The notes under the pieces are model-generated. The model worked only from the letters and a program-made list of their open reading frames with translations, did no database searches and was not told where the DNA came from. From Devosia sp. Root413D1 (GTDB taxonomy: Bacteria; Pseudomonadota; Alphaproteobacteria; Rhizobiales; Devosiaceae), in contig NZ_LMEA01000011.1 in the NCBI RefSeq assembly GCF_001425235.1, forward strand, positions 310,001 to 374,000: a stretch of 64,000 nt of DNA. Reading direction: 5' to 3'. Both the position numbers and the translations under genes were made by a program. How positions within the stretch are numbered: the first letter of the stretch is position 1; each line of letters begins with the position of its first letter. Positions 40,036 to 51,889 of the stretch are shown one piece after another.

Positions 40036-41607
40036 ATGGCGGAGCTTGACACAATCGGTCGCGAAACGGCTCATTTCGCTATGGGTGAGCGCATCGCCTT
40101 CGGCCCCTACCTGTTCGACACCGCCAGCGCGATGCTGTTGCGCGGGGGCGATGTCGTATCGCTCGGCGGTCGCGCCGCGACCGTGCTGCAGGTCCTGCTC
40201 GAAGCCGATGGCGAGGTCGTCGGCAAGTCGCACCTGATGGACCGGGTCTGGCCCGACACCGTCGTCGAGGAAGGCAACCTCGCGGTGCAGGTCGCGGCGC
40301 TGCGCAGGATCCTCGGCACCCGTCCCGACGGCGCCGAATGGATCGGCAATGTGGCACGTGTCGGTTACCGGCTGGTGCGCGACGCCGGCGGCGCGACGAC
40401 CGGCATCCCGGCCATCGCGGTGCTGCCCTTCGCCAACCTGAGCGGCGATCCCTCAGAGGACTATTTCGTCGACGGCATCGTCGCCGAATTGATCGCGGCG
40501 CTGTCACGCTTCAAGTCCTTCGCGGTCATCGCCCGCAACTCTTCCTTGGCCTTCAAGGACCGAGCCGTGGACGTGCGCGAGGTGGCGCGCGCCCTCGGCG
40601 CCCGCTACCTGCTGGAGGGCAGCGTTCGCCTCGCCGGCCCGCGGGTGCGGGTTACGGCGCAACTGATCGACGGCGCCTCGGGCTCGCATCTCTGGGCGGA
40701 GAGCTTCGACGGCGCGGTCGGCGATATCCTCGATTTCCAGGACCGTATCACCGAGGCGGTGATCGGCCTGATCGAGCCGCAGCTTCGCCGCGCCGAGATC
40801 GAGCGGGCCCGCCGCAAGCGGCCCGAGAACCTCGATGCCTACGACCTCTACCTGCAGGCGCTGCCGTTCATGCAGGGCGTTCGAGTCGTACAGCTTCAGG
40901 ATTTCGACCGGGCGATCGCGCTGCTCGAGCGGGCCATTTCGCTCGACCCGGATTTCGCCCCTGCTTTGGCCCTTGCCGCCTGGGCGCACGAGATGCGGCT
41001 GACCCGTGGCGGCACGGCGCCGCCCGGCGTCGATGACGCCAAGCAAGCGCTGGCCCTGGCGGCGCGTGGGTTAGCGGCGGACGGCAACGATCCGAACGTG
41101 ATGCTGGTCGCCGGCATCGTCCGGCTGACCATATCGGGCGAGCACGCAACCGGACTCGCCTTGATCCGCCGGGCCCAGGCCGCCAACCCCAACAGCCTGT
41201 TGATCGCCAACGTCTCCGGCTACGCCCACTTCTTCATGGGCGACTATGACGGGGCGATCGCCAGCCATGAACGCTTCCTGCAGCTGTCGCCCGGCCTCGC
41301 CGAGACCTTCTGGAGCCTCAACGGTATCGCCCGCGCCCACCTCGCTGCCGGCCGGGTCGAGGAGGCATTGGCCTGGGGGCTGCGCGGCCTCGAGGCTTCG
41401 GAGGGCGTGGATTTCCCGCACTGCATCGTCGCCGCCGCCTATGCCCATCTCGGCCGCCTCGACGAGGCGCAGGCGCAACTGGCCCGCGCCCACGCCATCT
41501 GGCCCGACCTCACCATCTCGAGCCTCCTGGGCCGAACCGGCCAGCCGGACGGCCGCGACCGGGTGCTGGTCGAGGGGCTGCGCCTCGCGGGGCTGCGTGA
41601 GGGTTAG
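40036..41607 (+). CDS. Winged-helix/TolB-like/TPR regulator (CadC-like N-terminus)
   Basis: The 523-residue product has an OmpR/CadC-type winged helix at about 20-105 (FGPYLFDTASAMLLRGGDVVSLGGRAATVLQVLLE ... VAALRRILG), a TolB/FlgO-like domain (IAVLPFANLSGDPSEDYFVDGIVAELIAALSRF) as found in adenylate-cyclase-type regulators, and a TPR region (AIALLERAISLDPDFAPALALAAWA, AIASHERFLQLSPGLAETF). No membrane helix is seen between the first two domains, unlike CadC. The start could be ATG 40036 or 40081; neither has a strong ribosome site. Signal and targets are unknown. Confidence 0.8.
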   Translation: MAELDTIGRETAHFAMGERIAFGPYLFDTASAMLLRGGDVVSLGGRAATVLQVLLEADGEVVGKSHLMDRVWPDTVVEEGNLAVQVAALRRILGTRPDGAEWIGNVARVGYRLVRDAGGATTGIPAIAVLPFANLSGDPSEDYFVDGIVAELIAALSRFKSFAVIARNSSLAFKDRAVDVREVARALGARYLLEGSVRLAGPRVRVTAQLIDGASGSHLWAESFDGAVGDILDFQDRITEAVIGLIEPQLRRAEIERARRKRPENLDAYDLYLQALPFMQGVRVVQLQDFDRAIALLERAISLDPDFAPALALAAWAHEMRLTRGGTAPPGVDDAKQALALAARGLAADGNDPNVMLVAGIVRLTISGEHATGLALIRRAQAANPNSLLIANVSGYAHFFMGDYDGAIASHERFLQLSPGLAETFWSLNGIARAHLAAGRVEEALAWGLRGLEASEGVDFPHCIVAAAYAHLGRLDEAQAQLARAHAIWPDLTISSLLGRTGQPDGRDRVLVEGLRLAGLREG

Positions 41608-41672
41608 CGGCGCTTCACGATCTGCTGCATTGGCCCAGCGGTTGGGCTCGACCCTGGCCCCACCCACCGGCT

Positions 41673-41772
41673 GTCATCCCAGCGAAAGCTGGGACCCCAC
41701 GGCGAGGCTATGCCTCGTCAGGCGCCGCCTGCGCCAGCTGATGGATGGGTCCCAGCTTTCGCTGGGATGACA
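41673..41772. repeat. Dispersed palindromic repeat, family A copy 4
   Basis: Arms as in other copies, with a longer centre (GGCGAGGCTATGCCTCGTCA) that contains its own palindrome GAGGC/GCCTC. The flanks (ACCGGC before; CCGAGTTTGGGGCA after) resemble copy 5 at 47373. It fills much of the 318-base gap at 41608-41925, which otherwise holds only the leader of the next gene. Confidence 0.9.
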
Positions 41773-41925
41773 CCGAGTTTGGGGCATTGTCCGGGCACGG
41801 GCTCACCGATTGGCACTCGAAGCCCAACCAAGCACTGCCTCTTAAGAACATTTCGTCGCGCCCAAAGGACAGCGCCAGCCGACCTGAGGCACTCCTTGCC
41901 CCGCGGGGTGACAAGGAGACAAGAA

Positions 41926-42537
41926 ATGCACACCCTTCAACTGCTCGCCGGCGCCGCGACGGCGCTCGCCAGCCTGACCCTGCCCGCGCTCGCCGCCGAC
42001 TACGACTACCGCACCAACGCCAATGGCGACCTCGTGCTTCGCCTGTCCGGGCCGATCACCCCGGTCGATGGCGGCATCTTCCTTGCCGAGGTGAACCGCA
42101 AGCAGCCGCGGATCGTCGAGCTGAGCGGTCCCGGTGGCGATCTGCTGAGCGCGGTGCGCATCGGCGTCATCATCCACGAGCGCTATATGTGGACGCGCGC
42201 CGTCGGCGAGTGCCGCTCGGCCTGCGCCTATATCTGGATCGCCGGGCTGCACATGCAGGCCGATGAAGGTGTGAAGATCCTCAACCACCTGCCGGTGGCG
42301 CGCCACGGCGCCGGCCAGGGGATACCCGACACCGAAGGCACCGCGCTGTTCGGCTGGTACCTCGGCCGGCTTGAGCTCAGCGTCGAAATGATGGAGGCCT
42401 TCCTCGACAAGGCCACCGCAGCCGGCACGGTCGCCAACCAGTATTTCGACATGCTGGCATTCGCTGAGTACTGGAACGCCCCGGTGGAGATCGTTCCAGC
42501 CGAACCCGAATCCGTGCGCGCCGCGCTGACCGAATGA
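41926..42537 (+). CDS. Exported ClpP-fold (crotonase-like) protein
   Basis: The 203-residue product starts with a signal peptide (MHTLQLLAGAATALASLTLPALA). The mature part has the ClpP/crotonase pattern: a strand and loop with ELSGPGGDLLSAVRIGVIIHE (oxyanion-hole-like GGD) and a candidate nucleophile in CRSACAYIWIAG, where the ClpP serine should lie. Residues following (EGVKILNHLPVARHG) could supply the catalytic histidine. The predicted site is periplasmic. The upstream repeat frame was excluded because the ATG at 41926 has an AAGGAG ribosome site. Confidence 0.8.
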   Translation: MHTLQLLAGAATALASLTLPALAADYDYRTNANGDLVLRLSGPITPVDGGIFLAEVNRKQPRIVELSGPGGDLLSAVRIGVIIHERYMWTRAVGECRSACAYIWIAGLHMQADEGVKILNHLPVARHGAGQGIPDTEGTALFGWYLGRLELSVEMMEAFLDKATAAGTVANQYFDMLAFAEYWNAPVEIVPAEPESVRAALTE

Positions 42538-42544
42538 CGAAACG

Positions 42545-42576
42545 AAAAAAGGGCGATCCGTTGCGGGATCGCCCTT
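42545..42576 (-). terminator. Rho-independent terminator of the DUF2336 gene
   Basis: The 11-bp perfect stem AAGGGCGATCC / GGATCGCCCTT (42549-42576) has a 6-base loop. On the minus strand it is followed by TTTTTTC. It ends the minus-strand gene at 42603; on the plus strand it lacks a T-run. Confidence 0.88.
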
Positions 42577-42602
42577 AGGAAGTTGGACAGAGTTCGGCGT
42601 AT

Positions 42603-43733
42603 TCAGGCAGCGCCGACGACTTCCTCGTTGGGAAGCCGGCGGCGGAAGGCGTGGGTGCGCCAGAGCTCAAAGATGCCGACCGCTTCGTCCTTGCTCAGCG
42701 CTTCGAAGCGCCGGCGGACATTCTGCAGGTCGGCCTGGCTCGGCAGATCTCGCCACGGCATCGAGGCGATCATCGCCTCGAACAGGTCGGGCTGGATGCC
42801 CAGGGCACGCAGCGCCACGGTGATCGCCACATAATCCTGCATGGCGAGCCACTTGACGAAAACTTCGGGGCCGACGCGTAGCAGCATGGTGAGCGCGGCG
42901 GCGGTGTGATGGCCGTAGCCGAAGCGGGCGAAGCGGATCAGCGCGCGCTCATCGAGCTGCTTCCGATCCGACAGCGCCTTCACCTGGTTATAGGCGACCT
43001 TCCACTCCTGGCTGGAGAAGCCGGCGCGGTTGCGCATGCGGTTATAGACCACTGCCTGCACCTTGCCGACAGTGACCGGATCGACGCGCGGGTCGATGCG
43101 CGACATGGTCTCGCGGACCCGGTCGCCGACCGCTTCGATGTTGCCGCCGAGGCTCTTCCAGTCGAGGTCCTCGCGGCCTCGGAGGTCGGCGGCGATGGCA
43201 GCATCCGACGCGGCGCGCTCGGCGAGCCGCTCCAGAGCCTGCTGGCCGATCTCGGCATTGGTATTGCGCACCAGCTTGATCACCGACGCGGTCTCGCCGT
43301 GTTCGACGATCGCCTCGCCCACCCGCTCGGGGACCTGCGTCCGGCCGGCAATGGCGACGCGATGCTCCTCGGTCTGGTTGGCGATGATCTCGATCAGGTC
43401 GTCATCGCTCAGCACATTGGAGAATTCGAGCAGCGGCTGCGCCACCTCGATCTCGTCATTGGCGAGCTTGACCACCACATTGCCCGGTGCACGGTCGAGC
43501 GGCGCGAGGAGCTTGGCCACATGGGCCCGCGCCTCGGATTCCACCAATTCGGCCAACTGGCACAACACCTCGTCGTACTGCGCGACCTGCTCGTCATCGC
43601 AGCGATCCGACACGTAGGAGTAGAGCTGGGCCATGTTGCGGAACAGCTGATCGCGTTCCACGATGTTGGAGTCACCGTTGAGAACCCTGAACGTCGAGAA
43701 CGCTCGGGTGGTGCCTTCTTCCATCTCAGTCAT
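42603..43733 (-). CDS. DUF2336 domain protein
   Basis: The 376-residue product is all-helical with several HEAT-like repeats (VVKLANDEIEVAQPLLEFSNVLSDDDLIEI, ETASVIKLVRNTNAEI), which matches the DUF2336 family common in alphaproteobacteria. The function of the family is unproven; a link to cyclic nucleotide or stress signalling has been suggested but nothing in this sequence shows it. The ATG at 43733 has GGAGG upstream. The gene ends at a clear terminator and stands alone. Confidence 0.87.
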   Translation of the reverse strand: MTEMEEGTTRAFSTFRVLNGDSNIVERDQLFRNMAQLYSYVSDRCDDEQVAQYDEVLCQLAELVESEARAHVAKLLAPLDRAPGNVVVKLANDEIEVAQPLLEFSNVLSDDDLIEIIANQTEEHRVAIAGRTQVPERVGEAIVEHGETASVIKLVRNTNAEIGQQALERLAERAASDAAIAADLRGREDLDWKSLGGNIEAVGDRVRETMSRIDPRVDPVTVGKVQAVVYNRMRNRAGFSSQEWKVAYNQVKALSDRKQLDERALIRFARFGYGHHTAAALTMLLRVGPEVFVKWLAMQDYVAITVALRALGIQPDLFEAMIASMPWRDLPSQADLQNVRRRFEALSKDEAVGIFELWRTHAFRRRLPNEEVVGAA

Positions 43734-43870
43734 GTCACTTCCCTCCGGCTTCTGCCGTACCGGAGCAATTTGGCCCGGCAGTTAAGTGCGCGCGCTGAAG
43801 GTAAGAGCGGAAATTTGATTCAAATTGCAGGGAGTTTGGTGAGGTGTCGTTGACCACCGGCCTCTCGGCC

Positions 43871-44048
43871 ATCTCCCCCTTGCGGGAGAGAATGGAATTT
43901 CTTGGACTTAGCCCTTCGCTAAGCCTTAGAAATTCCAAGAGGGGGGACGTTCGGGCACCGTGCCTCCCAATCCCCCCTCTGGCGAAAAGTAAGGACTTGG
44001 CCAACCGGCCAAGCCCAAGTTTTCGCTTTCTCCCGTCGAGGGGGAGAT
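43871..44048. repeat. Large nested palindromic element
   Basis: Outer arms ATCTCCCCCTTGCGGGAGA and TCTCCCGTCGAGGGGGAGAT are near-complements. Inside are GGAATTTCT (43894) with AGAAATTCC (43928), CTTAGC with GCTAAG, and CTTGGCC with GGCCAAG. The whole 178 bases would fold as a cruciform or a set of stems. It occupies most of the 329-base gap between the DUF2336 start and the katG stop. An open frame of 68 codons across it is a by-product. Confidence 0.8.
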
Positions 44049-44062
44049 GACAAGAGATCGAG

Positions 44063-47305
<3,243 letters not shown>

Positions 47306-47372
47306 GGAGGGCGCCCCGAGTGGTGATTAGTCGGGATAGTGGTTGGGCCCGATCCTGCACCACTCACCGGCC

Positions 47373-47475
47373 GTCATCCCAGCGAAAGCTGGGACCCCCA
47401 CGGCGAGGGCTCTGTCCTCGTCCGGCGCAGCCCCTGCCAGAGAATAGATGGGTCCCAGCTTTCGCTGGGATGACA
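47373..47475. repeat. Dispersed palindromic repeat, family A copy 5
   Basis: Same arms as copy 4, with a similar centre (CACGGCGAGGGCTCTGTCCT) and downstream flank (CCGAGTTTGGAGCA). It lies between oxyR and the converging MOSC gene. Confidence 0.9.
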
Positions 47476-47540
47476 CCGAGTTTGGAGCACGTGCAACGCG
47501 TCAGCTCACCCTGCGCCAGCACATCATCGTGCATAGGGCC

Positions 47541-48122
47541 CTACCCCGGATAAGCCGCCTGCCGCCAGGTGCGCACCTTCACCGCGTCGCCGGCCCGGAT
47601 CGCGCCCTCGCGCTCGACCCAGCCGACCAGCCCGCGCTTGCCCATCGCTGCCTTGACGAAGCCGAACTCCAGATCCGCCCTGCCCTCATGCTGCGCCGCG
47701 ATGGTCTTGCCGGTCTTGCGGCACGGGTCGTTGTCGCCGTCGATGCGAATGGTGGCGCCGGAGGGGAACATCATCAGGCTGCGCGGCGGCAGCTGCGTCA
47801 GGTGCGGGATGCCGGAAATCACCAGGTTGGCGCCGACCCATTGCCCGAGGATCTGCGGCAGGTTGAGTGTCGCCGCAACCTCAGCCAGTTCTTCGGCGCT
47901 GAGGATCGAGAGCTGCCGCTCGTTGCGCATCGGCGTGCCGCGCGGATACCACGGCTCGCGCGCATTGCTCGGCCGCACCAGCCCCTCGTGCCGATCCCCG
48001 ACAATGCCGGCATAGGTCAGCATCAGCTCCGGCCGCGCCGTCGATTCGACCGCTGCCGTCTCGACGACGAACGTCCCGTCGACCCGACCCTCAAGCGTCA
48101 GCGCCGGCATCGGCTCCGTCAT
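47541..48122 (-). CDS. MOSC domain protein
   Basis: The 193-residue product has the MOSC fold: GIVGDRHEGLVRPSNAR near the N-terminus, QLSILSAEELAEV, GANLVISGI, and a conserved cysteine in NDPCRKTGK that would bind a molybdenum-cofactor sulfur. A role in molybdenum-enzyme sulfuration is possible but unproven. The ATG at 48122 overlaps the rarD stop by 4 bases; a frame extending upstream to 48395 is antisense-like and rejected. Confidence 0.9.
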   Translation of the reverse strand: MTEPMPALTLEGRVDGTFVVETAAVESTARPELMLTYAGIVGDRHEGLVRPSNAREPWYPRGTPMRNERQLSILSAEELAEVAATLNLPQILGQWVGANLVISGIPHLTQLPPRSLMMFPSGATIRIDGDNDPCRKTGKTIAAQHEGRADLEFGFVKAAMGKRGLVGWVEREGAIRAGDAVKVRTWRQAAYPG

Positions 48123-49027
48123 GCCATCGCCCGCCGGCGGCGCACCACCGAATCCGCCGTGTAGACCACCAGCGACACCCAGATCAGCGCGAAACTGCCC
48201 AGCCGCACCGCGTCGAGGTGCTCGCCGAACAGCGTAATGGCAAGGAGGAAGGTGATCGACGGGGCAATGTATTGCAGCATGCCGACGGTGGTCATCTTCA
48301 GTCGCTGCACCGCGTAAGCGAACAGCAGCAGCGGCAGCACCGTCGCCGGTCCGGTCAGCGCCAGGAGCAGCAGCGAGTGAGGATCGCCGTGCCACCCGAC
48401 GCCGCCGTCGCGCACGAACGTGTAACCCAGATAGCCTAGGGCGATCGGCGCCAGTACCGTGGTCTCGACGAACAGGCCGGGGGCGGAACCGACTTTGGCG
48501 GTCTTGCGGAGATACCCATAGACCGCGAAGGTCAGCGCCAGGCTGAGCGCCACATAGGGGATGCCGCCGATGGCGACCGCCTGGATGCCGATAGCCACCG
48601 CCGCAATGGCGATGGACACCATCTGCCAGCGGTTGAGCCGCTCACCGAGCAGCAGCACGCCGGTCGCCACATTCACCAGCGGCAGGATGAAGTAACCGAA
48701 GCTCGCTTCCAGCACCTGCCCGGTCTCGACCGCATAGACGTAGATCAGCCAGTTGCCGCCGAGGATCAGCGCCGCCAGCGCCATGGAGGTCACGGTGCGC
48801 GGGTCGCGCAGCGCCGCCCGCACCTCGGCCATCCGCCCGCCGAGGATCATGATGATGCCCAGCACCACCAACGACCACAGCGTCCGGTTGGCGACCACCG
48901 TCGCCGCGCCGACATGATGCAGCAGGTTGAACAGCAACGGCAGGAAGCCCCACAGCACGTAGGTCGCAACGCCCGCGGCGAGACCGCTTTCGCTACCTTG
49001 ATTGTCGGTGCTGGTGACGGACGCCAA
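48119..49027 (-). CDS. rarD: EamA-family transporter RarD
   Basis: The product has about ten membrane helices and the RarD layout: GVATYVLWGFLPLLFNLLHHV at the start, ILGGNWLIYVYAVETGQVLEASFGYFILPLVNV, and the C-terminal LQYIAPSITFLLAITLFGE. It is about 302 residues from the TTG at 49027, which has AAGGA 6 bases upstream. The next upstream start (49096) adds an unsupported tail. The substrate is unknown. It is coupled to the MOSC gene by an ATGA overlap. Confidence 0.88.
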   Translation of the reverse strand: MASVTSTDNQGSESGLAAGVATYVLWGFLPLLFNLLHHVGAATVVANRTLWSLVVLGIIMILGGRMAEVRAALRDPRTVTSMALAALILGGNWLIYVYAVETGQVLEASFGYFILPLVNVATGVLLLGERLNRWQMVSIAIAAVAIGIQAVAIGGIPYVALSLALTFAVYGYLRKTAKVGSAPGLFVETTVLAPIALGYLGYTFVRDGGVGWHGDPHSLLLLALTGPATVLPLLLFAYAVQRLKMTTVGMLQYIAPSITFLLAITLFGEHLDAVRLGSFALIWVSLVVYTADSVVRRRRAMA

Positions 49028-49197
49028 TACGTGTCCTTCCGGGCCGAAGACGGCCGTGTGAGAGCCGCCTTTTAGCAGCGCCCATGGCCCCGGCACAAAT
49101 CAGAGTTTGTGATTGCCGGCACAACCCACCTTGATGGTGATCAAACCAATCGCCACGTCCTGCGTTAGCCTTCTTGTACCCACCAAAGGAGCACGCC

Positions 49198-49647
49198 ATG
49201 AAAGCCAAGATCACCTGGATCCTCATCGCCGATGGAGCGACGGCCAAGGTGTTCGAGCACAACGGCCCCGGCAAGGGATTGCACGCCGTGGACGACCTGA
49301 TGTTCGAGCAGACGCCCCTCAAGGCCGGTGAGATCATGGCGGATCGTCCGGGGCGCAGCTTCTCCTCAGTCGGCCATGGCCGCAGCGCTATGGAGCCGTC
49401 CTCGGATCCAGTGGCGGTGCGTGAGCGGCGCTTCGTCGAGAACGTCGCCGAAGAACTGGAGCGCAAGCACCAGCAGCACGCCTTCGACCAGCTGATCGTC
49501 GCCGCGGCGCCCACGGCGCTGGGCGACCTGCGCCCGGTGTTCAGCAAGGGCCTGCGCGACATGATCGTTGCCGAACTGCCCAAGGACCTGACCAATCTGC
49601 CGACCGCCCAGCTTGGCCAGCATTTCGACGGTCTCCTGGCCATCTGA
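49198..49647 (+). CDS. Host attachment family protein (Protein_AttachRhizobium)
   Basis: The 149-residue product starts MKAKITWILIADGATAKVFEH and has GRSAMEPSSDPVAVRERRFVENVAEEL and HAFDQLIVAAAPTALGDLRPV. This is the small protein family first linked to plant-surface attachment in Agrobacterium; it resembles an eRF1-like fold. The exact reaction is unknown. The ATG at 49198 has an AAAGGAG ribosome site. The frame starting at 49174 is rejected. Confidence 0.88.
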   Translation: MKAKITWILIADGATAKVFEHNGPGKGLHAVDDLMFEQTPLKAGEIMADRPGRSFSSVGHGRSAMEPSSDPVAVRERRFVENVAEELERKHQQHAFDQLIVAAAPTALGDLRPVFSKGLRDMIVAELPKDLTNLPTAQLGQHFDGLLAI

Positions 49648-49670
49648 GGCCCACATGCCATCCCAATATG

Positions 49671-49696
49671 GAGGGGCGGCCCTTGAGCCGCCCCTC
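49671..49696. terminator. Bidirectional hairpin between convergent genes
   Basis: GAGGGGCGGC and GCCGCCCCTC form a 10-bp perfect stem with a 6-base loop. It lies 24 bases after the attachment gene and 5 bases before the stop of the convergent exported protein. The T-run is weak on both strands. Confidence 0.6.
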
Positions 49697-49700
49697 TCGC

Positions 49701-50213
49701 TTACTCGGTGAATTGCACCGTCGCCAGCATCTGCCCGGCGCGGAACGCCGCAGACGTGCCGCCCTCGGGCGCGCTCCAGTAGACGAACTGGCTGGAGCCA
49801 AAGCCCGGTTGCACATAGTAGAAATTCTGGAACAGCAGCGATCCATCGGGGATCTGCACCTGATACTCGATCACGTTCCAGGCCTTGCCGCCGATATTCT
49901 CCAGCCGCTCGCTGACGATCGAGACGTTCTCGGGCTTCGCATCGAGCGCCGCTGCTGCCGCATTGCTGAGGATGGCTTCGCGGAACTGCGAGACCGGCCA
50001 GGCGCCGTTCTCGTTGATCACTGCAAAGCCGATCGTCTCGTCGCTGGAATAGTAGAGAAACTCCTGGTCGCCGGATGGCGTCTGCGTCGCCCAGCCCGTG
50101 GCGTCGACACAGGCACTGAGCTTCACCTTCGCGCTGGTGATGGTTTCGCACGCCAGCGCCGGCGTGATGAGCACCACCGCCGAGGCGATGGCGCCGAGGA
50201 GTATCCGGTTCAT
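49701..50213 (-). CDS. Exported protein of unknown function
   Basis: The 170-residue product has a signal peptide (MNRILLGAIASAVVLITPALA, then CETITSAKVKLSACVDATG). A mature-start cysteine sits next to the predicted cleavage site, but the lipobox is not convincing; two cysteines (CETITS, LSACVD) may instead form a disulfide. The rest is beta-rich with LYYSSDETIGFAVINENGAW and QNFYYVQPGFGSSQFVYW. No family assignment can be made. It ends at the shared hairpin. Confidence 0.7.
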   Translation of the reverse strand: MNRILLGAIASAVVLITPALACETITSAKVKLSACVDATGWATQTPSGDQEFLYYSSDETIGFAVINENGAWPVSQFREAILSNAAAAALDAKPENVSIVSERLENIGGKAWNVIEYQVQIPDGSLLFQNFYYVQPGFGSSQFVYWSAPEGGTSAAFRAGQMLATVQFTE

Positions 50214-50302
50214 TCTTCGAGCCCTTCCCAAGGATTACTTCGGAGGGGACCTTGTCGCCGACACCGCGCCGCTGGCAAGCGCATTTGCAGCAACGGCGGG
50301 AG

Positions 50303-50737
50303 TTATTCTGCCGCCTGCCGGGGCGCGAGGTCGCCGACGGCTTCGCCTGTTGCCAACACGAAACCTTCGTCCAGCCAGCCGGTGACACCTCCGATCATCA
50401 GCTTCACCGGCAGGCCGAGTTGGGCCAACCGCAGCGCCCCCTTGTCCGCACCGTTGCAGTGCGGCCCGGCACAGTAAGTGACGAACAGGGTGCCGTCGGG
50501 CCACTCGGTCATCTTGCGCGCGGTGATCTTGCCATGCGGCAGGTTGATCGCGCCGGGCACGTGCCCCTCTGCGTAGAGTGTCGGGCTGCGCACATCGAGC
50601 AGCACGAAGTCATTGACCGCACGGCTGAGCGCGTCATGGACATCCCAGCAATCGGTCTCGAAACCGAGCTTGCGGGAAAAATGCACCAGCGCCTCGGCGG
50701 ACGCCGCGGCAGGGACAAGGGCGACATTGCTGGTCAT
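50303..50737 (-). CDS. Rhodanese-like sulfurtransferase
   Basis: The 144-residue product has one rhodanese domain: DFVLLDVRSPTLYAEGHVPGAINLP and the active-site loop CAGPHC with cysteine at 89. A second cysteine (94) is also in the loop. It would carry a persulfide. It is divergent from ftrA, an arrangement known in relatives, and probably under FtrA control. The ATG at 50737 was chosen over the longer frame at 50872, which overlaps ftrA. Confidence 0.9.
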   Translation of the reverse strand: MTSNVALVPAAASAEALVHFSRKLGFETDCWDVHDALSRAVNDFVLLDVRSPTLYAEGHVPGAINLPHGKITARKMTEWPDGTLFVTYCAGPHCNGADKGALRLAQLGLPVKLMIGGVTGWLDEGFVLATGEAVGDLAPRQAAE

Positions 50738-50825
50738 TCGGGCCTCCGTGGAGTGCTTCAGGATTGGAATGGCCAGAACCTGCCGGAAAACGGCGCGATC
50801 GGTCAGTGGCGGGAATGCCAATATA

Positions 50826-50838
50826 CGGTAAGATACCG
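50826..50838. promoter_or_regulatory. Small palindrome just before ftrA
   Basis: CGGTA-AGA-TACCG is a perfect 5-bp-arm palindrome 5 bases before the ftrA ATG and about 90 bases before the rhodanese start. It could be an operator for either gene. Confidence 0.35.
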
Positions 50839-50843
50839 CCATC

Positions 50844-51815
50844 ATGAACGAGCCCAACCGCCACGTCGCCATCCTCGCCTACGATCAGCTCTGCATGTTC
50901 GAGTTCGGCATCGCCGTCGAAGTCTTCGGCCTGGCGCGGCCGGAATTCGCGCATCTCGACTGGTACACCCATGAGATCGTCGGCATCGAGCCCGGCCCCT
51001 ATCGCGCCAGCGGCGGCATCAGCGTGGCGGCCAATCACGACCTCGGCCGGCTCGCAGCGGCCGGGTTGATCGTGGTGCCCGGCTGGCGCGGCGCCATGAC
51101 CCCGGTGCCGGAGCCGCTGATCGCAGCGCTGCGGGCCGCGCACGCCCGCGGCGCCCGCATCGCGACGCTCTGCTCGGGCGTGTTCGTTCCGGCCCGCTCC
51201 GGGCTGCTCGAGGGCCGGCGCGCCACTACCCACTGGCGCTATGCCGAGATCCTCCGCGCCGAGTTTCCTTCGATCGAGGTTCTGCCCGATATCCTCTATT
51301 CCGAGGATGGGACTCTCCTTACCGCGGCCGGCTCGGCCGCCGGCATCGACCTTTGCCTCCACATCGTTCGCCAGGATTTCGGCGCCGAAATCGCCAACAC
51401 CGTGGCGCGCCGGCTGGTGCTGCCGGCGCATCGCGATGGCGGCCAGGCGCAGTTCGTCGCCCGGCCGGTGGCGAAAGAACGCCGCGGCCGCATCGGCCCG
51501 CTACTCGATAGCTTGCGCCAGCGTCTGAACGAGGATTGGAGCATCGCCCGGATGGCTGAGCTGGCAAGGCTTTCCGAGCGCACGTTGATTCGTCACTTCA
51601 ACGACGCGACCGGCCTCAGCCCGCTCACCTGGCTGATCGCCGAACGGGTCGAGCGCACTAAGGAACTGCTGGAAACCACCGATTTCGGCCTCGACGCCAT
51701 CGCCGAGGCCAGCGGCTTCCGCAGCCAGGAAACCCTGCGCCATCACTTCCGCAGTCGCACAGGCGTCAGCCCCAGCGCCTTCAGGCGGAGCTTTGGGAGA
51801 GTGGCGGCGGAGTAG
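50844..51815 (+). CDS. ftrA: AraC/GATase1-type transcriptional regulator FtrA
   Basis: The 323-residue product joins an N-terminal DJ-1/PfpI-like domain (VAILAYDQLCMFEFGIAVEVFGL ... IATLCSGVFVPARSGLLEGRRATTHW) to a C-terminal AraC helix-turn-helix pair (WSIARMAELARLSERTLIRHFNDATGLSPLTWLI ... IAEASGFRSQETLRHHF). Such regulators respond to small metabolites. FtrA is the name used for the copy divergent from a rhodanese gene. No enzymatic activity is implied. Confidence 0.9.
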   Translation: MNEPNRHVAILAYDQLCMFEFGIAVEVFGLARPEFAHLDWYTHEIVGIEPGPYRASGGISVAANHDLGRLAAAGLIVVPGWRGAMTPVPEPLIAALRAAHARGARIATLCSGVFVPARSGLLEGRRATTHWRYAEILRAEFPSIEVLPDILYSEDGTLLTAAGSAAGIDLCLHIVRQDFGAEIANTVARRLVLPAHRDGGQAQFVARPVAKERRGRIGPLLDSLRQRLNEDWSIARMAELARLSERTLIRHFNDATGLSPLTWLIAERVERTKELLETTDFGLDAIAEASGFRSQETLRHHFRSRTGVSPSAFRRSFGRVAAE

Positions 51816-51889
51816 AGCGTTTCAAGAAGGCGCATCAGCGCGGATTTGTCGGATGGATACAGCGCCCATCGGCTGCCTCGGTGGCTGCC

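Noticed and set aside
43844-44050. 68-codon open frame in the nested palindrome
   Set aside because: Entirely repeat sequence, no ribosome site and no conserved domain.
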